Shown here piece after piece: positions 55,575-63,973 of a DNA stretch of 64,000 bases. Position 1 is the first letter of the stretch. Every line of letters begins with the position of its first letter. The position numbers were made by a program, and so were the translations under genes. The notes under the pieces were generated by a model that saw only the letters and a list, made by a program, of their open reading frames with translations, did not search any database and was not told where the DNA came from. Where the stretch lies: contig JAQWBQ010000008.1 of assembly GCA_028706295.1 (NCBI GenBank), forward strand, positions 1-64,000, written 5' to 3'. This DNA comes from Bacteroidales bacterium (GTDB lineage: Bacteria > Bacteroidota > Bacteroidia > Bacteroidales > FEN-979).

Positions 55575-58112
55575 ATGGAATCGGGTGAAAAGATCATTCA
55601 GGTAAACATCGAGAATCAGATGAAAACCGCTTACATTGATTACTCAATGTCGGTTATTGTACAGCGCGCTTTACCTGATGTCAGAGACGGACTAAAACCC
55701 GTTCATCGTCGGGTATTGTATGGTATGTATGAACTCGGTGTCTTATCAAACCGTTCCTATAAAAAATCAGCAAGAATTGTTGGTGAGGTACTGGGTAAAT
55801 ATCACCCCCATGGCGATACTTCGGTTTATGATGCTATGGCAAGGATGGCTCAGGACTGGAGTTTACGATATCCATTGGTTGATGGTCAGGGTAATTTCGG
55901 CTCTATGGATGGAGATAATCCTGCAGCCATGCGGTATACAGAAGCCCGTCTGCAAAAAATTGCCGAAGAAATGGTTGCCGATATTGAAAAGGACACAGTA
56001 GAATTCCGGAATAATTTCGATGATTCACTACAGGAACCTACCGTCATGCCTTCACGGATACCAAATTTACTGGTTAATGGGGCATCTGGAATTGCAGTAG
56101 GAATGGCAACCAACATGGCTCCTCATAATCTGAGTGAGGTCTCTGATGGAATTATAGCCTATATTGATAACCGGGAAATCACCATTCCAGAGCTCATGAA
56201 ATTCATAAAGGCCCCCGATTTCCCAACCGGAGGAATTATTTACGGATATGAAGGAGTTAAAGATGCTTTTGAAACGGGGAGGGGAAGAATTATTTTAAGA
56301 GGAGAAACAAAAATTGAACAAGATGATCATGGCCGGGAAAAAATAGTTGTCACATCGGTTCCCTACCAGGTAAATAAAGCCGACATGATCAAAAAAACTG
56401 CTGATCTGATCAATGATAAAAAAATTGAAGGAATATCGGATATCCGGGATGAATCAGACCGCAATGGCGTCAGAATCGTTTATGAATTAAAACGTGAGGC
56501 AATTACCAATGTAGTTCTCAATAAATTATTTCGATTGACTCCTTTGCAAACCTCGTTCAATGTCAATAACATAGCGCTGGTTAAAGGCCGTCCAATGATG
56601 TTAAATCTAAAGGACATGATTCATCATTATGTGGAACACCGACATGATGTGATAACACGACGAACCAGATTCGAGCTCGAGGAGGCGGAAAAAAGAGCCC
56701 ATATTCTCGAAGGGCTTCTTATTGCACTGGATAATCTGGATGCTGTCATTACGCTCATCCGGGCGAGTGAAACACCCGAGGAGGCAAAGCTGGGCTTGAT
56801 GAACAATTTTGGTCTCACTGAAATACAGGCTAAAGCAATACTTGATATGAGGTTGCAAAGGCTGACCGGTCTTGAACGTGAAAAGATCAAGGAAGAGTAT
56901 GCTGAACTGATGAAACTGATACAACATCTCAAAGAGATTCTCTCAGATGAATCATTGCGGTTGGGTATCGTCAAAGATGAGCTTCGCGAGATCAAAGAAA
57001 AGTATGGAGATGAACCTAAAACCCAAATTGTTTACTCTGCTTCCGATTTCAGAATTGAAGATACCATTGCTGATGAAAATGTAGTAATCACCATCTCACA
57101 CATGGGCTATATCAAGAGGACCCCCCTGACCGAATACAGGCGTCAGAACAGGGGAGGAAGAGGAACAAAAGGAAGTGAGATAAGAGATGAAGATTTTCTT
57201 GAACATTTGTTTATCGCTACCAACCACAATTATCTGTTGCTTTTCACAGAAAAGGGAAAGTGCTTTTGGTTAAGAGTTTTTGAAATTCCGGAAGGCGGAA
57301 AGACCTCTAAAGGTCGCGCTATTCAAAACCTGGTAAATCTGGATGTTGACAATAAAGTCAGGGCAATCATTAATGTTAAAGATTTGAAGGACAATGAGTA
57401 CGCATCATCTAATTTTATCATACTAGCCACTAAAAAAGGAACGATTAAAAAAACTTCACTCGAAGCATATTCACGACCACGTCAGAATGGTATCAACGCA
57501 ATCACCATCAATGAAGGGGATCAGCTTTTAGAGGCAAGACTGACACAAGGAACCGACGAAGTTGTCCTCGCATTGAAATCAGGAAGAGCAATCAGGTTCA
57601 ATGAAAAGACGGTGAGACCAATGGGTCGGAATGCGATCGGCGTGAGAGGTATCACTTTGGCCGGGTCCAATGATGAAGTGATCGGTATGATTTGCATTCC
57701 TTTAGACCGTAAAGCTGAAGTCCTTGTAGTATCCGAAAACGGGTATGGTAAAAGGTCTGATCTTGATGATTACCGAATTACAAACCGTGGCGGTAAGGGT
57801 GTGAAAACCCTAAACATCACAGATAAAACAGGTGCTTTAATTGCAATAAATGATGTTACTGATAATGATGATATTATGATCATTAATAAGTCCGGGGTTA
57901 TTATTCGGATGGCCGTTTCGGATTTACGGATAATAGGCAGGGCAACTCAGGGAGTCAGGTTGATTAAAATAGATGAAGGCGATGCAATAGCCGCTGTTGC
58001 AAAAGTTGATGTGGAGGTTGGCACAGAAAATAGTGAAGGGGAGGTTGGCACAGAAAATGGTGAAGGGGAGGAGTCCCATGATGAAAGTGATAACACCAAC
58101 TTAGAAAATTAA
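55575..58112 (+). CDS. gyrA: DNA gyrase subunit A
   Basis: 845-residue topoisomerase II subunit that cuts and passes DNA. Catalytic Tyr121 is in [10 protein letters not shown]. The quinolone region reads [17 protein letters not shown] with Thr82 and Asp86 at the positions of E. coli Ser83 and Asp87. The GyrA box lies in [12 protein letters not shown], confirming gyrase rather than ParC. The C-terminal beta-pinwheel ends in an acidic tail encoded partly by a 27-bp tandem duplication. Confidence 0.96.
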   Translation: MESGEKIIQVNIENQMKTAYIDYSMSVIVQRALPDVRDGLKPVHRRVLYGMYELGVLSNRSYKKSARIVGEVLGKYHPHGDTSVYDAMARMAQDWSLRYPLVDGQGNFGSMDGDNPAAMRYTEARLQKIAEEMVADIEKDTVEFRNNFDDSLQEPTVMPSRIPNLLVNGASGIAVGMATNMAPHNLSEVSDGIIAYIDNREITIPELMKFIKAPDFPTGGIIYGYEGVKDAFETGRGRIILRGETKIEQDDHGREKIVVTSVPYQVNKADMIKKTADLINDKKIEGISDIRDESDRNGVRIVYELKREAITNVVLNKLFRLTPLQTSFNVNNIALVKGRPMMLNLKDMIHHYVEHRHDVITRRTRFELEEAEKRAHILEGLLIALDNLDAVITLIRASETPEEAKLGLMNNFGLTEIQAKAILDMRLQRLTGLEREKIKEEYAELMKLIQHLKEILSDESLRLGIVKDELREIKEKYGDEPKTQIVYSASDFRIEDTIADENVVITISHMGYIKRTPLTEYRRQNRGGRGTKGSEIRDEDFLEHLFIATNHNYLLLFTEKGKCFWLRVFEIPEGGKTSKGRAIQNLVNLDVDNKVRAIINVKDLKDNEYASSNFIILATKKGTIKKTSLEAYSRPRQNGINAITINEGDQLLEARLTQGTDEVVLALKSGRAIRFNEKTVRPMGRNAIGVRGITLAGSNDEVIGMICIPLDRKAEVLVVSENGYGKRSDLDDYRITNRGGKGVKTLNITDKTGALIAINDVTDNDDIMIINKSGVIIRMAVSDLRIIGRATQGVRLIKIDEGDAIAAVAKVDVEVGTENSEGEVGTENGEGEESHDESDNTNLEN
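58014..58067 (+). repeat. 27-bp tandem repeat in the gyrA acidic tail
   Basis: Two head-to-tail copies (58014-58040 and 58041-58067) differ at one base, giving EVGTENSEG then EVGTENGEG in frame. A multiple of three, so length change would keep the frame. Confidence 0.9.
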
Positions 58113-58147
58113 TTTTATGATACGAATATAAAATCAGCGGGCTTGTT

Positions 58148-58155
58148 TATCTTTG
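58148..58155 (+). promoter_or_regulatory. -7 promoter element of the TPR gene
   Basis: TATCTTTG, 49 bp before the ATG at 58205. No good -33 at 19 bp. Confidence 0.5.
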
Positions 58156-58204
58156 CAGTCTGCAAATCAATTCAATGTAATCATCTATAACAACACACAA
58201 ACCA

Positions 58205-59389
58205 ATGAAAAAATTTGCTTTATTTCTGTTTTTCGCGGTCTCAGTTACCCTTGTATTCGGACAGAAGAATGTTCGGCAATCGGCCTCCAACTATCTGAAA
58301 GATGGTAAATTAGATAAAGCCATGGAAGCCATAAACCAATGTATTCTGGATCCCAACACCGCCCAGGATGCCAAAGCATGGTTCCTTCGTGGCAATATTT
58401 ATCTGGAGTTATCAAACACCCAGGATGTCAAATTTAAGGCACTCGATCCGGACCCACTAACAAAAGCCCTCGAATCCTATAAAAAGGCTGTTGAATTTGA
58501 CACCAAAAAAGAGTACTATGATGATATTGTTGCCAAACTGAACTGGCAGCGTAATAATTATTATAATGCTGCGGTGGATAATTACAACAAAAAAATGTTT
58601 AAAGACGCTATGATAAATTTTTCGAGAGGGGCAGAGGTTCTTGAAATGGCAAATGTTCCCGATACGGTATCATTATTGAATGCCGCCACCTGCGCTTCGC
58701 TTGCCAATGAGAAAGAAGCAGCAAAGGATCTTTATCTTAAATTATTGAAGTTGAACTACAAATCACCGCAAGTATTTATAACTATATCAGATATTTATCG
58801 TCAGGATAAAGATTCTGTGAATGCTTTGAGATTTATTAAAATGGGGCAGCAGCTGTACCCATCCGATTTTCGTTTGTTTTTGTCTGAGACAAATATTTAC
58901 TTGACCTTTAACAGGACAGAAAAGGCTTTAAATAACCTGAAATTTGCTTTAAAACAGGATTCAACAAATTCCTCTGTTGCTTTTGCCCTTGGAACCATTT
59001 ATGATAACCTTTCTAATGATACAACACGTACAACCGAACAACGGGCTGCGTCGTTCGGGAATGCCGTCGACACTTATAAAAATGCAATAAGGCTAAATCC
59101 TGATTACTTTGATGCTATTTATAACCTTGGCGCCATTTACGTCAATAAAGCTGCTGTGATTGAAGAAGAAGCCAATAAACTTCCGCTTGATGCTACTACA
59201 AAATACGAACAACTCAAATCTGAAGCAAATACACTGCTTTCAAATGCGTTGCCTTATCTTGAAAAGGCCACCATATTACAACCTACCGATATCAACACGC
59301 TGGTAACATTAAAGCAAATTTATGCAAGGACAAACCAGAATGATAAAGTTAAGGCTATTCAGGAAAAAATCAATGAACTAAAAAAATAG
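58205..59389 (+). CDS. Exported tetratricopeptide repeat protein
   Basis: 394 residues. The signal peptide ends LVFGQKN. TPR units follow, for example KAWFLRGNIYLELSN, KDAMINFSRGAEVLE, DYFDAIYNLGAIYVNKAA and ALPYLEKATILQPTD. TPR arrays bind other proteins; the partner is unknown. Monocistronic, with its own promoter and terminator. Confidence 0.88.
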   Translation: MKKFALFLFFAVSVTLVFGQKNVRQSASNYLKDGKLDKAMEAINQCILDPNTAQDAKAWFLRGNIYLELSNTQDVKFKALDPDPLTKALESYKKAVEFDTKKEYYDDIVAKLNWQRNNYYNAAVDNYNKKMFKDAMINFSRGAEVLEMANVPDTVSLLNAATCASLANEKEAAKDLYLKLLKLNYKSPQVFITISDIYRQDKDSVNALRFIKMGQQLYPSDFRLFLSETNIYLTFNRTEKALNNLKFALKQDSTNSSVAFALGTIYDNLSNDTTRTTEQRAASFGNAVDTYKNAIRLNPDYFDAIYNLGAIYVNKAAVIEEEANKLPLDATTKYEQLKSEANTLLSNALPYLEKATILQPTDINTLVTLKQIYARTNQNDKVKAIQEKINELKK

Positions 59390-59427
59390 TAAAACGTTTT
59401 CATACCATTCGGTAGGAGGTCGATATC

Positions 59428-59456
59428 AAAGCCAGGTATTTTTTCCTGGCTTTTTT
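59428..59456 (+). terminator. Intrinsic terminator of the TPR gene
   Basis: AAAGCCAGG (59428-59436) pairs with CCTGGCTTT (59445-59453) around an 8-nt loop, followed by T residues. It lies 39 bp after the stop. Confidence 0.88.
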
Positions 59457-59515
59457 ATACTTTTTCTATTTAACATAATATTAATTATAGGAAATAATGA
59501 AGTTATTCATTCAAA

Positions 59516-60517
59516 TCATTTTAAAGGAAATAAAATAGTTGTCTGCCATTTCATGGTATCCTTTTCTTGATGCGGATCTGTAACATAGATTTCCCAAGGA
59601 GTTTCAACAGGAATCCTGCCTATTTCTTTTATATATTGGTCGAGAATATTATACACGATTCCGGTCTTACTGTAGGATCCAAAATATTGAGCAGCGACGA
59701 CATCCTGCTCTGGGATATTGAGAACCTTAACCCTTCCTGATCCTTTGGATACATTCTCAACCGGAACCCCAATGTTCATGGTGGATTGTTGGCTGACAGA
59801 ATCCCATTTCAAAAAAATTGCCAATGGTGCCCCGGAAACTTGAATCTGGTGTGTGTTGATATATGAATATATTTCATTATATGCTTTTGACATGATTTCA
59901 GGATACGTGTCAGGTCCGGCTGAATCTGTCACCACCAAAATAACCTGGGGTGTCATCCGAAATTCTTCAATTTTTGGCCATTTCGAACGTGCTTCTGCAA
60001 CATATTTGAGTTTGAGAAGCCCTTTTTCAAAATCCAGTCCCATCATTCTGTCCATTAATAGTCCCATGTATCTTGAAACTGGATTATATCCAAGGTCTCC
60101 CTGGTCAGTCCACACCACTTTACAACTGTCGCCGGTACGTTCGATTGATATCCTGCCTTTCGATTTATGAGCGCCATTATTAAAAGCTAAATCGTATTCA
60201 ACCAATTCATTTTCTATAGTTTCTGTTAAGATCATCTCACCTTGTCCAAACTTTTTTCCACTCCATCTCCATGATGAACCGACCAGCCCTCCGGTACCTT
60301 TCAATACAAAAACAGCAGTTGAATCAGCCTGTTTGGTCCATGGTACCCACAAGTACCAACGGTAGAAATTGCTGGTCAGTTGATATAAAATAGCTGGGGT
60401 TGAATTCACATACCGAACCCGTTCGACTTTATAACTCTTTGGTAATAAATATGATATTATCACCAAGACAGCAAGGATTCCCAGAATCCAGTATAAAATT
60501 TTCAACATTGTTTTCAT
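59516..60517 (-). CDS. Membrane-anchored SRPBCC plus GyrI-like effector-binding protein
   Basis: 333 residues from ATG 60517. One membrane helix (LKILYWILGILAVLVIISYL, residues 5-24) anchors an SRPBCC domain (about 35-165, with GSSWRWSGKKFGQGEM) and a C-terminal GyrI/AraC effector-binding-like domain (about 195-333, with AAQYFGSYSKTGIVYNILDQYI and WEIYVTDPHQ). Both folds bind small hydrophobic ligands. No DNA-binding domain is present. Function unknown. The longer open frame to 60568 lacks family support. Confidence 0.82.
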   Translation of the reverse strand: MKTMLKILYWILGILAVLVIISYLLPKSYKVERVRYVNSTPAILYQLTSNFYRWYLWVPWTKQADSTAVFVLKGTGGLVGSSWRWSGKKFGQGEMILTETIENELVEYDLAFNNGAHKSKGRISIERTGDSCKVVWTDQGDLGYNPVSRYMGLLMDRMMGLDFEKGLLKLKYVAEARSKWPKIEEFRMTPQVILVVTDSAGPDTYPEIMSKAYNEIYSYINTHQIQVSGAPLAIFLKWDSVSQQSTMNIGVPVENVSKGSGRVKVLNIPEQDVVAAQYFGSYSKTGIVYNILDQYIKEIGRIPVETPWEIYVTDPHQEKDTMKWQTTILFPLK

Positions 60518-60587
60518 ATGGCAAAATTTTATTTGTGTAAAATTAATCCGTATTATGATGAAATGCAAAACAATCGGGAAATAATAC

Positions 60588-60595
60588 TATTTTTG
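60588..60595 (+). promoter_or_regulatory. Candidate -7 element of the SDR/5-alpha-reductase operon
   Basis: TATTTTTG, 21 bp before the ATG at 60617. No matching -33. Confidence 0.35.
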
Positions 60596-60616
60596 CCTTT
60601 ACTCTAAAACACTCTG

Positions 60617-61597
60617 ATGAAAATTGCTGTAACAGGCGCCAATGGTCACGTTGGAGTCAATCTTTGCAAAAGATTATTGGAATCAGGGCACGAAGTGAAT
60701 GCCCTGATCCATCAAAATGCTGAAAATCTTAAAAATCTTCCGATCCGACTCTTTCAGGGTGATCTGCTAAAAAAAGAAACTTTACTTCCCTTTGCAGATG
60801 GCTGTGAGGTCATGTTTCATCTTGCTGCAAGGATTTCCATTACGGGCGACCAAAACAGTTTAGTGACCGAAACCAATGCCACCGGAACAAGGAATATCAT
60901 TGAAACGGTAAAATACTGTAAAATAAAGCGATTGGTACATTTCAGTTCCATTCATGCTTTTTCACAGTCACCTTCAGATGAGGTGCTGGATGAGACCCGT
61001 CCGTTAGTTTCTCATAGAGGCTTCTCCTATGATTGTTCTAAAGCAGATGGTGAAAAATCAGTTTTAGAAGCTGTGAAAACCGGAATTGATGCTGTTGTTG
61101 TCAGCCCTACAGCCATCATAGGACCTGAAGATCCCGAACCTTCACTTGTAGGAAAAGCGGTGATAGACATTTATAATCATAAAATTCCTTCCTTAATACC
61201 TGGCGGTTATGACTGGGTTGATGTCAGAGATGTTGTTACCGGTGCAATTTCTGCAATGGAAAATGGTAAAAAAGGTGAAAAGTATTTATTGTCAGGACAT
61301 TATCACAGCCTAAAAGAATTTTCAGCGAGTATTTCGCAGGCAACCGGGAGGAAAACTGTTCAGACTGTAGTCCCTGTATGGCTTGCAAGAGTAGGATTGC
61401 CATTTACTACACTTTACTCCAGGATTCTTGGAACTATTCCCCTGTACACGCATGAGTCATTAACGATTATTACGGAAGGAAGCCGATTGATCAGTCATGC
61501 AAAAGCCAAGAAAGAACTAAATTACCATCCCCGTCCGTTAACGGACACGATCGCTGATCTTGTTGATTGGTTCAAGCAGCAAAAACGAATCATTTAA
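60617..61597 (+). CDS. NAD(P)-dependent epimerase/dehydratase (extended SDR)
   Basis: 326 residues. The cofactor loop GANGHVG (7-13) and the catalytic Ser111, Tyr138 and Lys142 (HFSSIHAF and SYDCSKADGEK) define an extended SDR. The overall look, including VVSPTAIIGPEDPEPS, is that of dihydroflavonol-reductase or 3-beta-hydroxysteroid-dehydrogenase-like members rather than sugar epimerases. It is followed after 11 bp by a 5-alpha-reductase-like gene, so a shared sterol, isoprenoid or lipid substrate is inferred. Confidence 0.85.
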   Translation: MKIAVTGANGHVGVNLCKRLLESGHEVNALIHQNAENLKNLPIRLFQGDLLKKETLLPFADGCEVMFHLAARISITGDQNSLVTETNATGTRNIIETVKYCKIKRLVHFSSIHAFSQSPSDEVLDETRPLVSHRGFSYDCSKADGEKSVLEAVKTGIDAVVVSPTAIIGPEDPEPSLVGKAVIDIYNHKIPSLIPGGYDWVDVRDVVTGAISAMENGKKGEKYLLSGHYHSLKEFSASISQATGRKTVQTVVPVWLARVGLPFTTLYSRILGTIPLYTHESLTIITEGSRLISHAKAKKELNYHPRPLTDTIADLVDWFKQQKRII

Positions 61598-61608
61598 ATA
61601 CATACTGA

Positions 61609-62373
61609 ATGAAAGAATCAACTTTCTATCTGCTCGTGTATCTTTGGATAGCCATTGCACTGGTTTCATTTCCTTTTATACTCAAAATTGCTGCCCCGTA
61701 TGGAAGACATGCTTCAAAACGATGGGGTGGCATGATTGACAACCGGATCGGATGGATTATCATGGAGTTACCTGCTTTAATTGTGTTTGCAGGTTTTTAT
61801 ATTTTTGGAACAGGAGCGCATCCACCCGTTACCTGGGTCTTTTTCGGATTTTGGGTTTTTCATTATATAAACCGTACCCTCATTTTTCCTTTCAGATTAC
61901 GGACTAAAGGAAAAAAAATGCCACTGGCAATAGTTCTCATGGCAATTTTCTTCAACCTCGTAAATGGCTCCATCAATGGATATTTTCTGGGAACAATTGC
62001 AACTGAAGCGAGATATCCCCTGTCATATTTTGGAGATCCCAGATTCATAGCCGGGGTAGTATTTTTTATTTCAGGGTTAGCAATTAACTGGAACTCCGAT
62101 TATATTTTAATTCATTTAAGAAAACTCGGGGAATCAGGCTATGTCATTCCTCAAAAAGGATTGTTCAAATACATCTCCTGCCCGAATCATTTCGGAGAGA
62201 TTGTTGAATGGTCGGGATTTGCACTGATGACATGGTGTTCACCTGCACTAGCTTTTGCTATGTGGACCATGGTAAACTTACTACCCCGGGCATTGCACCA
62301 TCACAAATGGTATCAGACTACCTTTCCGGAATATCCTCCAGAGAGAAAAGCGGTTATCCCATTTATCCTGTAA
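61609..62373 (+). CDS. Steroid 5-alpha-reductase family membrane protein
   Basis: 254 residues with about six membrane helices. It has the C-terminal family pattern KGLFKYISCPNHFGEIVEWSG, then HHHKWYQTTFPEYPPERKAVIPFIL, as in 3-oxo-5-alpha-steroid 4-dehydrogenases. HYINRTLIFPFRLRTKGK is also typical. It should reduce a double bond next to a keto group using NADPH. The natural substrate is unknown. Operon partner of the SDR upstream. Confidence 0.87.
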   Translation: MKESTFYLLVYLWIAIALVSFPFILKIAAPYGRHASKRWGGMIDNRIGWIIMELPALIVFAGFYIFGTGAHPPVTWVFFGFWVFHYINRTLIFPFRLRTKGKKMPLAIVLMAIFFNLVNGSINGYFLGTIATEARYPLSYFGDPRFIAGVVFFISGLAINWNSDYILIHLRKLGESGYVIPQKGLFKYISCPNHFGEIVEWSGFALMTWCSPALAFAMWTMVNLLPRALHHHKWYQTTFPEYPPERKAVIPFIL

Positions 62374-62394
62374 TCCGGCGCTGTATAATTTTGT

Positions 62395-62436
62395 AATCCA
62401 GAACCGATTTTTGATTTTTTACCAGGTTTTTGGATT
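62395..62436 (+). terminator. Possible weak terminator hairpin after the 5-alpha-reductase gene
   Basis: AATCCA (62395-62400) with AACC (62402-62405) pairs with GGTT (62425-62428) and TGGATT (62431-62436) around a T-rich loop. No clean U-run follows, so this is tentative. Confidence 0.3.
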
Positions 62437-62446
62437 GAACCTCTTT

Positions 62447-62795
62447 CAGACCACTATATAACAACGATGGGAACCTCCTCTGGCCGAAGCTGTTCCCATC
62501 CCGCATCCAGTCGACCGTAGTCTTCCGGGGCGTCCAAGCTACAGTTATTGTGGGTGATCTTCTCAGTCAGGGTCTCCCCTTTCTGTTCGTTCCGGCTTCC
62601 GGTTTGAAAAATCCTTTCGGATCCATCTCCCTTTCGTCCCCGCTGTGAACTCCCCCGTGTTGTCGGCACCTTTCGGAGCGTGACTTATCGGGCTTTGCCA
62701 GGAGTGCATGTCGCCTTTCGGTTCCTGCTTTCACCAGCGTGTTTTCCAGCGTCCCTTTTATCTCTCGCTTGAGTTTCCAAATATACTGCAGACCA
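62447..62795. repeat. 7-bp direct repeats bracketing the GC-rich islet
   Basis: CAGACCA occurs at 62447-62453 and 62789-62795, just outside the GC-rich segment. It could be a target-site duplication or chance. A second short direct repeat CCAGCGT (62734-62740, 62746-62752) is internal. Confidence 0.35.
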
Positions 62796-62800
62796 TACAG
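62447..62800 (-). ncRNA. Candidate structured non-coding RNA of unknown family (GC-rich islet)
   Basis: This 595-bp gap (62374-62968) has no supported gene. 62461-62760 is about 56 % GC (167 of 300 counted), while 62840-62960 is strongly AT-rich. On the minus strand it shows tetraloop-capped hairpins: ATCC-GAAA-GGAT (62611-62622), two more CC-GAAA-GG loops (62666-62679 and near 62715-62722) and a C(UUCG)G loop. The UUCG lies inside a long stem closed by 9 bp, GATGGGAAC (62466-62474) with GTTCCCATC (62492-62500). GAAA and UUCG loops appear only in the minus reading, which sets the strand. CAGACCA repeats directly at both edges (62447-62453, 62789-62795). No group II domain V, RNase P, tmRNA or SRP signature was found. 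Ends are approximate. Confidence 0.5.
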
Positions 62801-62968
62801 GTAAAGCAAGTTTCAATCTCAGCAGTTACCAACTCCCTTTCAACAAATGTTTTAAACAAAATGTTAATAAACAATTTTTTTAATATATTTATTTACAGAA
62901 TATTAGAACAATCAAAAAGGATTGTGTTAATAAAATGTCAGTAAGTTGTTAGTAGGAAAAATTCTTAA

Positions 62969-63241
62969 TTATTCGATTGTTACTGTTAAACCGCGAACGG
63001 TCATCTCTTCGAACAGGGGTTTAATTTCATCATAATCACCGCTTTTAACTGCACATTTTCCCGTGTAATGGGCTATGAGTGCGCACTGTTCAGCTTGTAT
63101 AGGTTCATGATTGCAGATTTCGATCAGCGATTGAATTACGAAATCAAACGTATTCACATCATCATTATACAATACCAGATTTTTTGGAATAAGGTCCTTT
63201 GTAAAGGGATGTGATACTGGTCGGTTTTCTTCTGCTGGCAT
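62969..63241 (-). CDS. clpS: Clp protease adaptor ClpS
   Basis: 90 residues. LVLYNDDVNTFDFVIQSLIE matches the ClpS core that binds N-degron side chains, followed by CALIAHYTGKCAVKSG and a C-terminal beta strand. It would deliver N-end-rule substrates to the ClpC/ClpP machine; clpC is in this window at 52758. Divergent from the Nudix gene with overlapping promoters. Confidence 0.93.
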   Translation of the reverse strand: MPAEENRPVSHPFTKDLIPKNLVLYNDDVNTFDFVIQSLIEICNHEPIQAEQCALIAHYTGKCAVKSGDYDEIKPLFEEMTVRGLTVTIE

Positions 63242-63260
63242 GAGTAAATTTTATTTGCCA

Positions 63261-63291
63261 CAAAGTTAAGCATTAACAAGCCAAACCAATA
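63261..63291 (-). promoter_or_regulatory. Promoter of clpS
   Basis: The minus strand reads TAACTTTG at 63261-63268, with TTG at 63287-63289 18 bp upstream. The ATG at 63241 is 19 bp downstream. Confidence 0.6.
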
Positions 63292-63297
63292 ACTTTG
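63290..63297 (+). promoter_or_regulatory. -7 promoter element of the Nudix gene
   Basis: TAACTTTG, 16 bp before the ATG at 63314. It overlaps the -33 zone of the divergent clpS promoter. Confidence 0.55.
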
Positions 63298-63313
63298 GTA
63301 AAAAAAGAAGCAT

Positions 63314-63973
63314 ATGAATTTTGGTCCGTCTATTTATGCTCTTGAACAACGATTAAAGAAGCCTTTGCCAGGACGCAATGCTCAGTTGAAAATGGCATCC
63401 ATGGTCAGAATTCAGAAGATGATTAAAAGTGGTGTTCCTAAGAATGCTATTCAGAGCAGCGTGCTTATTCTGCTCTATCCACACCTGGATACAATCGGAA
63501 TGGTTCTTATGCTACGTCCGCAATACCAGGGCATTCACAGCGGACAGATTAGTTTACCAGGCGGAAAGGCAGAGCATGCCGATAAAGATTCCAGAGATAC
63601 AGCACTTCGTGAATCAAAGGAAGAAATCGGCATTAATCCGACCCAAATAAAGCTTTTGGGAAAACTGACTGATTTATATATTCCACCCAGCAACTATTTG
63701 GTATCTCCATATATCGGGTATCAGGAGTCCCATCCGAAATTTCATCCGGATCCCGCTGAAGTTGCAAAAATTATTGAAATAACCTTGGATGAACTTCTTG
63801 ACAGTAGGAATATCAGGAAGAAGAGGGTAAAATTAGTTTTTGGATTATCACTAACGGTGCCAGCATTTTACATTGATCACAACATAATTTGGGGTGCCAC
63901 TGCAATGATTCTCAGTGAATTCAGGGAATTATTTTTAGAAGCATTAAATATTGCGTGCGAGGAAACCGGGTAG
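63314..63973 (+). CDS. Nudix CoA pyrophosphatase (NudL-like)
   Basis: 219 residues. RPQYQGIHSGQISLPGGKAE followed by the Nudix helix RESKEEIG (99-106) matches the NudL/CoA pyrophosphatase group, which splits coenzyme A into 4'-phosphopantetheine and 3',5'-ADP. The Nudix box has the extra residue and GxxExxD form usual in NudL. The gene is complete and ends 27 bp before the window edge. Confidence 0.9.
   Translation: MNFGPSIYALEQRLKKPLPGRNAQLKMASMVRIQKMIKSGVPKNAIQSSVLILLYPHLDTIGMVLMLRPQYQGIHSGQISLPGGKAEHADKDSRDTALRESKEEIGINPTQIKLLGKLTDLYIPPSNYLVSPYIGYQESHPKFHPDPAEVAKIIEITLDELLDSRNIRKKRVKLVFGLSLTVPAFYIDHNIIWGATAMILSEFRELFLEALNIACEETG

Noticed and set aside
55807..55832. Quinolone resistance mutation in GyrA (Thr82)
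   Set aside because: Thr at this position can be natural in other lineages, and Asp86 is unchanged. No wild-type reference is available here.
62430..62445. GGTTCAATCC-like T-arm on the minus strand, suggesting tRNA or tmRNA
   Set aside because: No acceptor stem, anticodon arm or CCA can be drawn around it.
62454..62809. Two overlapping open frames on the minus strand (71 and 80 codons) in the GC-rich islet
   Set aside because: They are in different frames over the same bases, have no promoter or family match, are rich in Arg, Gly and Lys as expected from a GC- and purine-rich RNA, and cross hairpin stems. A structured RNA explains the region better.
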